Below, piece by piece: positions 37,916 to 51,262 of a stretch of DNA of 64,000 bases. The translations under genes were made by a program, and so were the position numbers. Origin of the DNA: Dermanyssus gallinae. Its lineage: Eukaryota; Arthropoda; Arachnida; Mesostigmata; Dermanyssidae. The stretch's first letter is position 1. Every line of letters starts with the position of its first letter. The notes under the pieces are model-generated. The model saw only the letters and a program-made list of their open reading frames with translations. It had not been told where the DNA came from and searched no databases. The stretch lies in contig QVRM01002806.1 of the NCBI GenBank assembly GCA_003439945.1, positions 201,001 to 265,000 on the forward strand, read 5' to 3'.

Positions 37916-40060
37916 TTAGGATCGGTGTTATAATTACACCGATCTACTGAATGTCAACATTTTATATTCGGGCTATAAGATGCATCTCTAATAATAACAG
38001 GTGACCCTCTATATAATGATACTGAGCGCAACGTGTATAGCCCCTTGATGGAATTTACCGGAAAATAAGTCTTAATTGGGCACTTTAGAGCTACCAGTAA
38101 ACCTGCTAGTCTCAAATTCGGAATTCCATATGTAGGTGAACAGAAGATTAAGTTGTCGATTTCCATGTTAAGTGCATACCGTCAAGAGCTGCGCCTTCAT
38201 AAATTGTACCAACGACAAAACATATGCTTTCCCTCATGGCCGTGTTGTAATGCAATGTTAACTTACCGACTATGATAATCTGCATAGAGCCAAATAGCAG
38301 TTTAGCTTCATGCAGATACAGTGGCCGACGAGAACAGGTTCACCTGAACTGGGCTGTCTCGGTTATTGCCAAAAGCACTTAATTGCATCTGTAGGTGGCA
38401 CATGACCCACGGCTACAGTGCCAAATACCAACGTCCTGCTAAACCTCGTCGTTTTGTGGCTTAAGACAGCTTTTGATTCCATTATATGTAGAAGTTGTTT
38501 GCAACATAGTCACTTAGGTTTAACGTCACTGTTTGTTCGGTATTTGCACAATAGTTGCAATAGTGCCTTGCGGTATACTACGTATTTAATTTTGCAACTT
38601 AAAATTGGCTTAACCTTCTATAAGTGGTAACACATTCAGCGCCTTTTAACACGTTTACCAAAAGAGATCTTAAAGTAGTAGCAGGTTAATAACGAAGCAG
38701 CTAGCAAGAGCCATTTTAGAACAACATATGCTGCCGCTCTAAGCGCCCCTGATATAAAAGGGTGACATGTGTATTTAGGTATGCATGCCAAGCGAAAAAT
38801 ATATCAATTCATCAATATCTAACTATTTTGTAAAAAAATATTTATCATTCATTAATATAATGCAGTTCGCTAGTTTGTAAAATACGACACATATCAAACT
38901 CCGGTTGTTAACAAATTGCTAAAACGAACCGTTGTGCAATAAGGTGATTCATCGTTGAAATCCATATTGTTAAACCACGGAAACAGGCATCATAGATGGG
39001 CAAACAATCAGATTAAAATATCTAGATGCACATCCAGCATTGTACCTTATACGGTAAACTTCGCTAAATCTATCTTCACACGCTGTTCTTCCATGTTCAA
39101 GGGAGATGATCTACTTTACGTTTTCGACGAGCTCCTGCGAACGACAATCAAGTAAATACTTACTCAATACTACCTAGGCTGAACCACAGATTTACACCGC
39201 TAATCGCTTCCATTAGCCCGAAAGTTATATCGGAGGTGATCGAACGGGCTTCGCGTACGAGCATCAAGGAATTTGAAGTGCGACATTAGTCGCTACTGGT
39301 CTCTCCAACGAACGCAACTGATCTCTCACATTGTCGTGGAGGGGAAACAAGCCCCCCTTTCAGGCAAAAACGACGACTGACAAGGCTGAATTTCGAGCTT
39401 GCTTCGAGCCGATGAATGGCAACTAGACTTCTGCTGCAGGCATTTTCCTCGTACTAAACGACGTGGTCTGTCGTTTCTTATATGGGAGGTTTAAAAACGC
39501 TAACGTTTGATCGGTACTAGCCACCAACGAGTGGTAGATAGTGAGATACTCCTTAAAGCCTCAATCCTCCCTACCCCCCCTCCCCCCCCAGAGTTTGGAA
39601 ATGTGTAGCACTACTTCAGAAACTGAATTCGCCTATTTGTAGGGAACGTCACCGTCTCGTGTACACTTGCCAGACGATATGTAGCTTGAACTAGCCAAGA
39701 AACTGGTGCCCCTGCTTATCATACGGAGAACCGCAGGTTGTTTGTGATCGCACCACAATGCGGCCGTAGATTGTAATAAATATTTGACACTTGACGAAGT
39801 CGCATGCATGGTGAATGCATCGCATGGATCCGTATGGATGTCGCACAATTGCACCCAAATAAACATGGTGAACCGTCTGCGAATACCTGCGCTCTTCTTG
39901 CGATAATTTGTGTAAAGTGCTTATACAAAGCACTCATTCGAATTTTTCGAGAGTAATTTTCTGCTTCGTAGTTTGATAAGTATTTTTCAACCATTTTTAT
40001 TTGCCGAGAACCTGAGCGCTCTGAAATGCAGTTGTGAATAAACTACGTTTGAAATTGTAT
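37916..40060. other. non-coding, no recognised gene
   Basis: Over 2 kb without identifiable coding sequence. A C-rich run lies at about 39574-39590. Confidence 0.5.
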
Positions 40061-40967
40061 CATATATGCATATATATATAATATATATGGAGAGAGAAAC
40101 GGAGAGAGAGCAAGCACTTCAGGTCTGTCGTACCAAGCTGTTGCTAGACGCTACCTGTGTTAATGGGGCCGATAATACAGGAAAGAGAACGGAGATACAA
40201 TACTGTGCCAGCAGTTTTCTATCCTGCACACGGCCACACACACACACGCTACATTTGGCAACGGAACGCCTAATTGCCGGTAGAGCTTATGGCGGCTGCC
40301 GATGTCGGTCCTGCTGCAGCTGCACACTAAAGGACAGGAGGTGGCTAGGTTGTCTATCGGCTATTCTGCGATTCTCGTCCGGCCTCGGCGGCTTCCAAGC
40401 CTCGCCGGCTTGACGATATTACCACCGTTAATCCTTGCCGTTACAATCGCTAGGAGTATGGAGAGCATTGAAAGAATGGCAAACTAGTTCTCTCTTCTCA
40501 GAGGGGTTGAGGTTTCTGATCTCAGTGGCCTGAAGTCTGAATTATCCACCCACATTGGTGTTGTTTAATTTGGCTTACACAGAGATAAGCCAATAGCAAA
40601 AAAAATAGATTTATGTGCAACGCGTGCTTTATTAATAAAAAAAAAGGTTTCTTTGTGACGTATACTTTTTGAAACGTTTGCTCTCACCCAGTGCTCTTCG
40701 TAGCAAATCGAACCAATCTCGGTCACTCAAAGCACCAGTGAGTCGCAAGGCAACCTTAATGCACCTAAGACATAGCTGATGTCATCCCGTCGCTTCGTCC
40801 CGCCTATGGTGATAATAGTAGTAACGCAAAGGTCATGTTAACTTCTGTGCTGGTAGTTAATTATATATTTCAAAATTGAAGTTTAAAATAAACATATATA
40901 TATTTTTTTTTAAGACACGAAAATTCGTTGTTACGCGACATCGCTTTTAGTAAATTTAGTTTTACAC
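40061..40967. other. non-coding, no recognised gene
   Basis: A short TA run at 40072-40088 precedes a GA-rich patch to about 40112. No domain was recognised. Confidence 0.5.
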
Positions 40968-42299
<1,332 letters not shown>

Positions 42300-42498
42300 T
42301 GAGGGAGTTGTTTGTGACGGATTGTGAGAGATCGATTCGACATAGAGATAGGCACTAACACACACACACATAGACAAGCAGGCAGGCAGACGCCAGGCAG
42401 AGACCAACTACGTTTTCCGGCCGAGGTCCATTGTTCAATTCAGCACCATTCCCCGTGTGGTTTGGTCGGGCGACGTCGACGACGTTCATCTCATACAA
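42300..42498 (+). promoter_or_regulatory. candidate non-coding leader exon for the HAO gene
   Basis: A CAC and GGCA-rich, non-TA stretch ends CTCATACAA followed by the consensus donor GTGAGT at 42499. The next plus-strand gene is HAO, whose first coding exon has acceptor-like sites at about 48668 and 48729. The link across 6 kb is inference. The start is arbitrary. Confidence 0.25.
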
Positions 42499-42547
42499 GT
42501 GAGTAGATATACCACGCTTATATATAGCAACAACTTCCTACCCCTAT

Positions 42548-42641
42548 ATACATATATATATATATATATATATAGAGGCGAGCACTGCCGAGTGTGCAAA
42601 CGTATTGTAAATGATAATTAAATCATCACAATATTTTCTAC

Positions 42642-42694
<53 letters not shown>

Positions 42695-42790
42695 AATATA
42701 TATATATATAGAGGCGAGCACTGCCGAGTGTGCAAACGTATTGTAAATGATTAATAAATCATCTCAATATTTTCTATATATATATACATA
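42548..42790. repeat. short dispersed repeat B, two copies, with (TA)n
   Basis: GAGGCGAGCACTGCCGAGTG, then TGCAAACGTATTGTAAATGA, then an AATAAATCATCNCAATATTTTCTA-like end occurs at about 42575-42635 and 42711-42775, each flanked by TA runs. A minus-strand relative lies at 58407-58475. Confidence 0.9.
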
Positions 42791-44050
42791 TATACATGCA
42801 TACATACAATTGCTAGATGACGGTGTATGCAGAAAAAATGACGCGCAACTTCCGTGAAACCACCAGCATTTCACAGAGGAGGGCGCTCCTTTCTGTGGAG
42901 TATGCTAATGATTATCGACACGGTTACTTTGTTTTTTTTTTCTGTTTGTTTGTCAGGAAAGCCGACACAAGATGAGAGCTGCTTTTGTTTCTGATTCTGC
43001 TGCTCGTAACAGTATACATACGTATATGAAAGTGTCAGCATTTGCCATGTAGTGATAGCATGTCTGTGAAAGACCATTTCTGGTGGTGGTGTTAGTCGAC
43101 CTGAAACGTCATAACCAAGATGCCTGTTTATTTATGCGCAGTATAGTTCTGGCTGCCTTGTCTGCCCGATTTCGTGTACTCTGCGCACCTGTGTGGATGT
43201 TGCAGCCGACGCGTTAAACAGTGCAATTCGAAAATAGGCCTCTGGTCGTTTTTCATTTTTCCACATTTTTTTGGTTGTACGGTCTGGCCGCAGTCGCCGT
43301 CATTCGTCACTGGCTAACGGGCGACCGTACTCCGTTCCTGTATGCATCTCGGCAATCTTTAGCACGTATATAACTGTATACGAGTAGATACGTTTCTCCT
43401 TATCACAGAGATGTATCAAAAACATGGCGACGATATGAGCTGCTACTTGTTTTGTTTTTTATCGCGACATGATAAACAACCCTGTAACTTTGAGGTTTAC
43501 TTAGAGTAAAATTTGGCAAACAAATATTTAAGTAAGTTCAACGAAGAACTATTTATATATACATTTCTTCGTTTTTATATGTATTATTTATGTTCGTTTT
43601 GTGTTGGTCACAAACTTCTAACTAAAGAGTCGAAAACGAAAACAAAAACGTTAGCGCATACTCGTATAGGCAAATATTAAACGCAGTACTTTATTTCTTT
43701 CTTTAAAGTCAATACGAGCCAGCCGGATTCTTCCTTCTGCTAAGGAGGCAACTGTTAGCATCATACGAATCTACTGGAGCAATAAAGCAGAGCTTAGAAT
43801 GAAAAGATTAGCACGAACATTTTCGAATTTTGTAGTTAGAGTAGTTTTTTAGTAGTAGAGTTTTGTAGTTTAGTAGTCGAGTTTTGTAGCTCGTCAACTG
43901 AACCAGTCCACCGTTTGCAGAATCTACAAACCGTATCCACTGGCGGGCAGCTTCTACTGAACGACTACTATACGGTTTAGGCAAACGCTCAACTCTACAA
44001 CTAATAGGAACGACCGCTTTCTTTTGAAGTGAATGTTTTGAATCGAAATC
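42791..44050. other. non-coding, no recognised gene
   Basis: Includes TAGTAGAGTTTTGTAG-type short repeats near 43850-43890. No domain was recognised. Confidence 0.5.
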
Positions 44051-44258
44051 GGCGACTCACTGACTCTTGCCCGAAAGAAGCTTTCAGCCTTGCATTCGGG
44101 AGGATTGCTGGGTTCGAGACCCAGACCGGCCACTCTTAAATTGGTTTGCATGGTTTCCAAGTTAGACAAGGTAAATGCCGGAGTGGATTACAATTAGCCA
44201 TGGCCTTGAAAAAACCGTACACGGGCAATAGCCTTACGGAAAATCTTTTCAAAAAAAA
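44051..44258 (+). mobile_element. SINE copy (family S1), most complete
   Basis: The tRNA-like head includes GGGTTCGAGACCCAGACC (B box, about 44110-44127). The body reads CGGCCACTCTTAAATTGGTT, TAGACAAGGTAAATGCCGGA, GTGGATTACAATTAGCCATG and CCGTACACGGGCAATAGCC, with an A8 tail at 44251-44258. The head looks like a tRNA with a long variable arm, but the donor tRNA is not assigned. Confidence 0.75.
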
Positions 44259-45897
44259 GCTCCATTGTGTTGTCCAACCACTTGCTCGTGTGCGTACGTT
44301 GAGTTGTGCGTACAAAACTTGCGTAGCATGAACGTTAGACCTCACAGGCCCGCTGTTCGCCTACAGCTTAGCACAGCCACCCAACGACAAGCCATATGCC
44401 GGTTTGTGGGAGACCACGAATATTTTGGATCGTGGACCATGTGGTGGTGACCGTTCTTTTCTCGGATGCGACCGGAATGAGACCTCTCTACGGGCGTGAA
44501 AGAAAGCAGTCATTCAATCGTGATTTGAGGTGCATTATCGCAGAGAGCATTGCGCAGAAGAACCGAACCCCACAGGGTGACTACCCTCGAGGTGATACCT
44601 TCATCTTCTGTACGACAATGCTAGGTCGTACAGTGCTGCACTTGCTCGATGTACGACCGAATTGCCGTAATGGAGTGGCCACCTCGCTCCATCACCAACA
44701 ATATCGCTCCCACAGCAGTTTATTTTGATGAGTTAAATATGACTATACCAAGTCGCGTATCGCGTATCGGCTGAAACTAGTGTACGCGAGGGTAAAACAC
44801 ACTATTAATTTACAGTTTTACAGTTGAAATAAACAGTAGCAGCTCGGCCATTCATTTATTCTAGATTGAAACTTGTTTTTAGCGCAATATAGCTATGTTT
44901 CATAAATGTTATCTAGATATACAAAACAAAAACACATATCCACAGATAAATTCTATCGCAGCTAAATTCTATCGAGTCGTGTTTTGAACTGATTTCATTA
45001 TGTTTGGGGTAATGGTGAAGTCATATGGCAGTAAGACTACACAACACGACACGACAGTTGACCGACCGCATTGATGGCGCGTGCACTGCAACGTCCAGGG
45101 AGGATAACATCGTCCACAGAACCAGCAGCATAGATATAGTCAGACAACGATAGCCAGCGTAGCAACGTGCAAACTACGTTGCAGTATGTGCGCCACCGCT
45201 TCTATGTCACGATATAACCACGACGCCTCTATCATTATTAGCAGCAGCAGTAGCATTTTAGATGGGGTTCATCAGGCAGAACCCCATATGCGGCATCTCA
45301 CAGCAGCTATGCCCTGCGATTTAGTATTGCTGCTATGGTGGTGGTCTAAGTGTGGTGTTCTGCTGGCCATCTTGTGATCCCGTGCCCCGCCGTTGAACCG
45401 CTGCGGCAATACGCCAGCCCTGCTCACTGTCTGTCTTGAATATAGAGCTCCCTGGAGAGCGTCGTCAGGATCGGACTGCGCTCTCGATTTTTCTGAAGTT
45501 GCGTGGTATGCGGGTGCCACATCGGTTTACATTTTGCACGGCCTGGCCGGCTTGAAATCAAATTTCACCCGGAGATTCCGGAACTTTCGGCGGTTTTTGG
45601 GCCATGGTCGCCACAGGCGTCGTCGATCCTGACTGACTGACGCTACGGACTCTGTCGTAGTCTCCAACAAGGAATTAGCCTAGCCCATTGCGAGCCGCAA
45701 CCGTTCATTTGACCCGTCTCAGCGACCGGGTATTAGCGACCCCAAGAGAGCGCGCGGCGCGGCTACGGATGAGGTCCAGTGTCAATTGTGACACGCCGTA
45801 CAAGACCCTTGAAAAACACACCAAGAAGGTGGTTGAGTTTTGTATATAGCTCAAGACACCAAGATAGAGTTGAAGGTGGTTTTCCGTTAACCGGACT
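44259..45897. other. non-coding; GC rises from about 45400
   Basis: No recognisable domain. Composition becomes GC-rich toward the coding-like block that follows. Confidence 0.4.
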
Positions 45898-46545
45898 GTG
45901 ACCTTCGCGAGATGCGCGACGCGATGGATGCCCTCAACTGGCTCTTTAGAAAGCCCAGACAGACAAAGAAATCGGGATCTTGCAGGCCACGCTGAACATC
46001 GAGAGCAGGACTAAACGCGCGCCCAGAAGCCTCTTCAGTCTGTCGACTAGAGAGTATCTCAAGACAAAGATTACGTTGGCCACGAGAGCGCAGGACATGT
46101 ACAGCCTCAAGGGCACGTACTGGCCACCCGAGCCCCCCTGCCCTGAGAGCACTACCCCACCCAGACAACTTAGGGCTTTGCTTGTGAGCACGGGGATTGC
46201 CTCGGGCGCCGCCGCTCTGGCGGGGCCCTGTTATCCTTCCAACCGGCACTACTGGAGCAGCCGCCCTAGACGCGAGCGGTCCAGCAAGCCACTGAGGCTT
46301 TGGAGAGCCTCGATGGTCCCTCCGAATCACGGGACCGCGAGCGCCACTTCGTGATTGGGATGCTCGGCTATTCTCTCAGGGCAAACAAACATCCAACTGC
46401 AGCTGTTGCCAGCTCCTATTTATTATCTCTGCTATATACCTCCCCGCCCTCCCCGAGCTCGAAGGGAACCTGCAGCACGTCCTAGCAGTGCTGGTGGCGC
46501 AGGCCACCCAGCCTCGAGAGGTGGAAGGCTTTTCGTCATGCACTC
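45898..46545 (+). pseudogene. GC-rich coding-like block of unknown origin, one apparent frameshift
   Basis: A plus-strand frame reads REMRDAMDALNWLF and then, one base shifted, DKEIGILQATLNIESRTKRA, PRSLFSLSTREYLKTKITLA, TRAQDMYSLKGTYWPPEPPC, to a stop at about 46352. The composition is amphipathic and Arg/Lys-rich, and the GC content is far above the flanks. It could be the ORF1/gag of a retroelement or a decayed gene. I recognise no family. It adjoins the half-palindrome and the Tc3-like element. Confidence 0.35.
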
Positions 46546-46565
46546 GCCTCTAAGACCTCATCGGG

Positions 46566-46754
46566 TCGTCTCGCAATTGCACATTTTGTGCTTCTATGTC
46601 GGACAAAAACACCAGTGTCACAAATTATAGTGATTTCACCTTTACTCCGAAACAAAACTTATCAGAGACCATGTTCCATTGAAAAATAGATTTGCTCTAA
46701 CGAGCTCTACAATTCCTTATATCGCTTCTGAAATACTTCTATTACACCCTGTAT
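46566..46754 (+). mobile_element. half-copy (right arm) of the palindromic element
   Basis: GTCTCGCAATTGCACATTTT, TTCTATGTCGGACAAAAACA, CCAGTGTCACAAATTATAGT and ACACCCTG follow the order and sequence of 3182-3366, with roughly 10-15% differences by eye. It ends CACCCTGTATATA, directly joined to the Tc3-like terminal repeats. Confidence 0.85.
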
Positions 46755-46756
46755 AT

Positions 46757-48475
46757 ACAATCCGCAAAAAAGTATACAGCCTCTATTACACCTTGTATGT
46801 ACAGTCCGCGAAAGAAGTATACAGCCACCCATGTTTGCCACATTACACACATTACACACATTTATTATATCTAATCGTGTAAGGACTACAGTAACACATG
46901 CTCATAGAGTAACAGCGGAAACTTTCATCGACTTTTGGGGTCTTGGATTACTTAAAAAAACACGAGATTTCTACATTTGGCACAGCTAAACCGCGAAAAA
47001 AATATACAGCCACTAGCAAATTGCATGTATTAGCGAGTGAATTGAGCGGAATAACGACGTTTGGGCTAATTTAATGGCTCGACAAAGACAAAGACAGACA
47101 CGTCGATTACGTCCAGCAGCTTAACTTAATACCTAGTGAACTTCCCGTTAAGTCGGATGACCTCAAAAATGCGGTTTGGTATAGCGCTGAACAAGTTTCG
47201 GATGACGTCCTGTGAGGGCTCGGCTAAGCCTTCACCATTGCTTTTTTTAGTTTTACCTAGTTCGAAAATTGTTTTTTGTCGGTGTAAACCTTTCGGGCAA
47301 GCCAGCCCCTCACATTCTCGATGGTGTTAAGATCAGATGAGACTGCAGGCCAGCGTAGGACCTCAATGTGACGTTGTTCGACCAGCTTCAGATCAGCCTG
47401 GCGGTGTGAATCGGGGCGTTATTGTGTTGAAAAATGAAGTCGGGCCCTCCCATCAGCTCAAAATGCGCTGAGTGCTCTTCTAGTGGATTCCTATAGCGCG
47501 TCGAATTAACACGATCGTCTAAAAACACAATCGACGACTTTGTAGGACAGCGGCCCAGATCCCCACCGAACCGCCACCTGAGTGAGGTTTTGACAAAATT
47601 CGTTCTACCTTGCGCACATCGTGGAAATCATAGTTAAATCCATTTGGTCCATCCAAATTGGATTTATTTTCATCTGAAAAGAGCATTCTGTGCCACTCAG
47701 TGTTCCATGACATTGTATCGTGGGCACTCAGTGGTCCATGACATCGTATTGTGGGCGAAGTCAAGACGAGCTTTCAACGGTACACGGTTAATCGTGGTTT
47801 TCTCTTGTGTTTTTTTCCTGAGCCAATGTCTTCCTGAGGAGGTTTTGCACATTTCGCACGTTTGTTTGCACACCAGCTGTCGCCGCAATTGCCCTTGCCG
47901 AGAGCGCAGAGTTCGACGCTTTTTTCAGAATGACACGTTTGCTTCGTTCCGAAATGACATTTGGACGCCCGGAACTCTTTTTTTACAGTGTAATTTTCAC
48001 TAAATTCACAAATTTGTTCACTACTTGGGGACAACTTCCCAATCGACGCTAAATTTTGCGATTAGAGAGGCCAACGTTCTTATAAACATTTATTTGGGCC
48101 TTTTCGTCATTCGTGAGGCGCCGGCCTAAGCGCATCGTTTCAACACAGAAAAAAAGCTTCTGGTAGGAGGTCTGCCTTTGTTTCTGTCGAGCCGTGAAAT
48201 AAGCCCAAACGTCGTTATTCCGCTTAATTCACTCGCTAAGACATGCATCTTGCTAGTGGCTGTATCAATTATTCGCGACGTAGCTGCGTCAAATAGAGAT
48301 ATCGTGTTTCAATGTAAGTCGAGACCCCAAATGTTGATGGAAGTCTCCGCTGTTACTCTATGAACATGCTTCACTGTAGTCTTTGCACGCTTGGTTACAA
48401 TATATGCGTGTAATGTGACAAAAGTTACAAAAAAAGTTTAAAATAAAAAAAGTGGCTGTATACTTATTTTGTGGA

Positions 48476-48480
<5 letters not shown>
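46757..48480 (-). mobile_element. Tc3-like transposon with long inverted repeats
   Basis: The right end (minus-strand reading from 48478) is ACAGTCCACAAAATAAGTAT, then ACAGCCAC. The left end at 46800 is ACAGTCCGCGAAAGAAGTAT, then ACAGCCACCC. A second left-end-like unit (CAATCCGCAAAAAAGTATAC) lies at 46758. Inner repeats also pair: AATAACGACGTTTGGGCTAA at about 47051 against the region near 48205, and TAACAGCGGAAACTTTCATC at about 46911 against about 48350. Each inverted repeat is therefore some 270 bp, as in Tc3-type elements. The right end abuts (TA)n. Confidence 0.85.
47130..48140 (-). pseudogene. Tc3-like (DD34E) transposase, frameshifted
   Basis: Minus-strand pieces in order: GRRLTNDEKAQINVYKNVGL (N-terminal helix-turn-helix, about 48125-48060), a frame-shifted second DNA-binding region, MLFSDENKSNLDGPNGFNYD (first catalytic Asp, about 47690-47630), HSGGGSVGIWAA, FIFQHNNAPIHTA (second catalytic position, Asn instead of Asp, about 47440) and TIENVRGWLARKVY (catalytic Glu, about 47330-47290). 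The frame breaks and the lost Asp indicate an inactive enzyme. Confidence 0.85.

Positions 48481-48518
<38 letters not shown>
48478..48518. repeat. (TA)n microsatellite at Tc3-like right end
   Basis: A pure TA run directly following the transposon's terminal repeat. Confidence 0.9.
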
Positions 48519-48523
<5 letters not shown>

Positions 48524-48733
48524 TTCCGATTGTCTGCCAAAATCTTGATGATGTGATGTCTTTAGTTGGTAAGGCGTACCAATGGACCTCGGTAGTACAC
48601 ATGCTATTGGGTCTTTAAGTATGTTTTTTTTAATTAACGTTGGTTGTTTAAACTGTTGACCTTTAGAAGATCACATGCATGCTGGCGGAGCACTAGACTG
48701 AGCGATTGTGGTATATTATACGTTGCAGTCGCA

Positions 48734-48912
48734 ATGCCATCCTCATCGGCGCAGCTTTCGAGCAATGAAACCGGCGAGGCCGGTTGTGTCGCGTGCGTAA
48801 AGGATTTCGAGGGTGCCGCAGCAAACCGGGTTACCTCCAAGGCTTGGGATTACTACCGGAGCGGGGCGGACACCGAACACACGCTGAGAGACAATGAGGC
48901 GGCTTTTCTCAG
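48734..48912 (+). CDS. HAO1: HAO exon 1
   Basis: ATG 48734 starts [31 protein letters not shown] then [20 protein letters not shown] is the conserved N-terminus with active-site Tyr40. The donor is GT at 48913 and the exon ends with two bases of codon 60. No ATG precedes it in frame after the nearest acceptor-like site (48668). Confidence 0.88.
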
Positions 48913-49261
48913 GTTGGCTACGCAATGATATGTTCAATCAATGCCTTGCTTTTCACTGGTGTCGCTGCCGCCATCATCATCTTAGTAACAACGATATATC
49001 TTTCCGATAAATAGATAGATAGATAGCTAAAAGCTATTATATTTATCTTAGTCTATTCATAACTCATCTGGTAATGGCACAAATACTCTAAACGTTATTT
49101 TACTTAAAATACATTATGTATATGTTACACATCACATATCATAACCATTTGGTTAACTAACGGTGTTATTTACAAATCGTGGCTGCGTCTCTTATGCGTC
49201 CCCCCCCCCCCGTTTGTGCTGCCGTTAATAATTGCCTTTGTTATTAAGATTATACAAGCAC

Positions 49262-49317
<56 letters not shown>

Positions 49318-51210
49318 TTATTGTATTTCTCTACAATAGTGGGACCCAAGCGTGTCCATAATAATAATAATACGAAGGCACATTTCTTCTGCACTCCGTT
49401 AGATACCGATTTCGCCCGCGTATTTTGCGGGACGTGTCGAGTATTGACCTTTCAACGTCACTCCTAGATACGCCCGTTTCGCTTCCGATATGTCTTGCAC
49501 CGTCAGCCATGCAGAAGATGGCCTGCGAGAGAGGCGAATTGGACACGGCCAAGGCCGCGGCCAAAAAAGGTTAGTACCGCCACAAAGAGCCGCCAGAAAA
49601 GAATACGCCAAGCTATCTCATAAACAGTTAGATCACAACAACAAAACAAGACATGCATCAGGCAAGCTATTAGCTACAATCTACTACGTAATGTTATCGG
49701 TACATCATTACGTCTCTCGTCCCTCACACATTAATCATTAAAAATGTTACACAGCGGCAATTTTGATTTGAGGGCCGCAGGTGAAATAATTATTTCACCT
49801 GTATCATTCTCACTCAATGTATTTGTCGCCACTACGGAATTGTTTAACAATTTTTGGCAAATGCGTTTGTCCTCTCCGAAGATGGTGGACAAGTTTTCGA
49901 CAAACTGAACCACCTCTGCTGCCAGAACTTGTGCAGCAAAATAATAAATTTATTTTTATAAATTATTTTCAAGCTTCCTTACGGAACTGCTACGGAATGA
50001 AAGTTAAAAATGGCACTGAGACTACAGCGCGTTCTTTGGGTATTACGGAAGGCACTGGTTATTAAAAGTCAGACCGATGACTGATGATCGGAGGAGCCTG
50101 AGCTGTTACTATACAGTGACCTTCCCGGTGCTGATCCTACTGTTGAACTGTTGCCTCTCCTATACCCAAGGATGCAGAACGCAACTCGATTCTCCTTTAG
50201 AACAGTCAAGGATAATTTTTGTTTGGCGTGTCTGTTATTGTTGTTGTTGTTGTTGTTGCTGATGTTGTTGCTTCTGTTTTCGTTGAGAATAGGCACGATA
50301 ATGACTCTATCGACGCTGTCAACAACAAGCATCGAGGATGTTGCACGCGAGTTCCGCAAATGGTCAACACAGGGACAGGGTGCGCTCTGGTTCCAGCTAT
50401 ACATATACAAAGACCGCGACATCACGCGTAGACTGATCAAGCGCGCCGAAGCAGCTGGATTCCAGGCGCTATGCCTCACCGTCGATACGCCGTATCTCGG
50501 TACCAAGACAGTCACGCTCACCTAGCTTGAAACGAGTTGAATTCTAAGAATGAACTAAAGTGATGCGTAGGTGTACAAACATCTTCTCGCACTAAGTATA
50601 CAAGCCCGTGCGCCATGCAAATCGAATACATCATTTTTGTTTATTAGTTAGGTTGCGGAAACCAAAAAAAGCTCAAATAGCGTACAAACATTTCATTAAT
50701 AAGTTAATACGTAATGCGAAACGATACTTATTCGTCACTCACAAGCAGGTGACGAACTGCTGACGAATCTCAGTTGTTCGACCAAAAATAATGGATTGTA
50801 TTTTCAAGGTTATATATATATATATATATTTATATATGTGTGTGTAAAAATAGGTAATCGTCGTGCGGACGCTAGAAATAAATTCGAAATGCCGGCCGGC
50901 CTTTCGCTGGCGAACTTTATCGATGATCCTTCACTCAAGAGTGGTCAAGCCAATAAAGACTCTTGGCTACTCGAGTACACCCAGAGCCTGTTCGATGCGT
51001 CGATCTCCTGGAAGGACATCGCGTGGCTGCGCGGAATCACCTCACTGAAGATTATTCTTAAGGGAATCGTTACCGGTTAGTAAAACAATACAACACAGCA
51101 ATAAACTTGGCATATACAACTATTAGCCTTATATGCACGAGTACCCGATTGTACGTGTATTGCATATGCATAATTTGCAATGCGCTTCGTTTAATGATTT
51201 TGATGCGCAC

Positions 51211-51262
<52 letters not shown>

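Noticed and set aside
44090..44130. tRNA gene suggested by GGGTTCGAGACCC
   Set aside because: No complete cloverleaf; the same body recurs elsewhere, so it is a SINE head.
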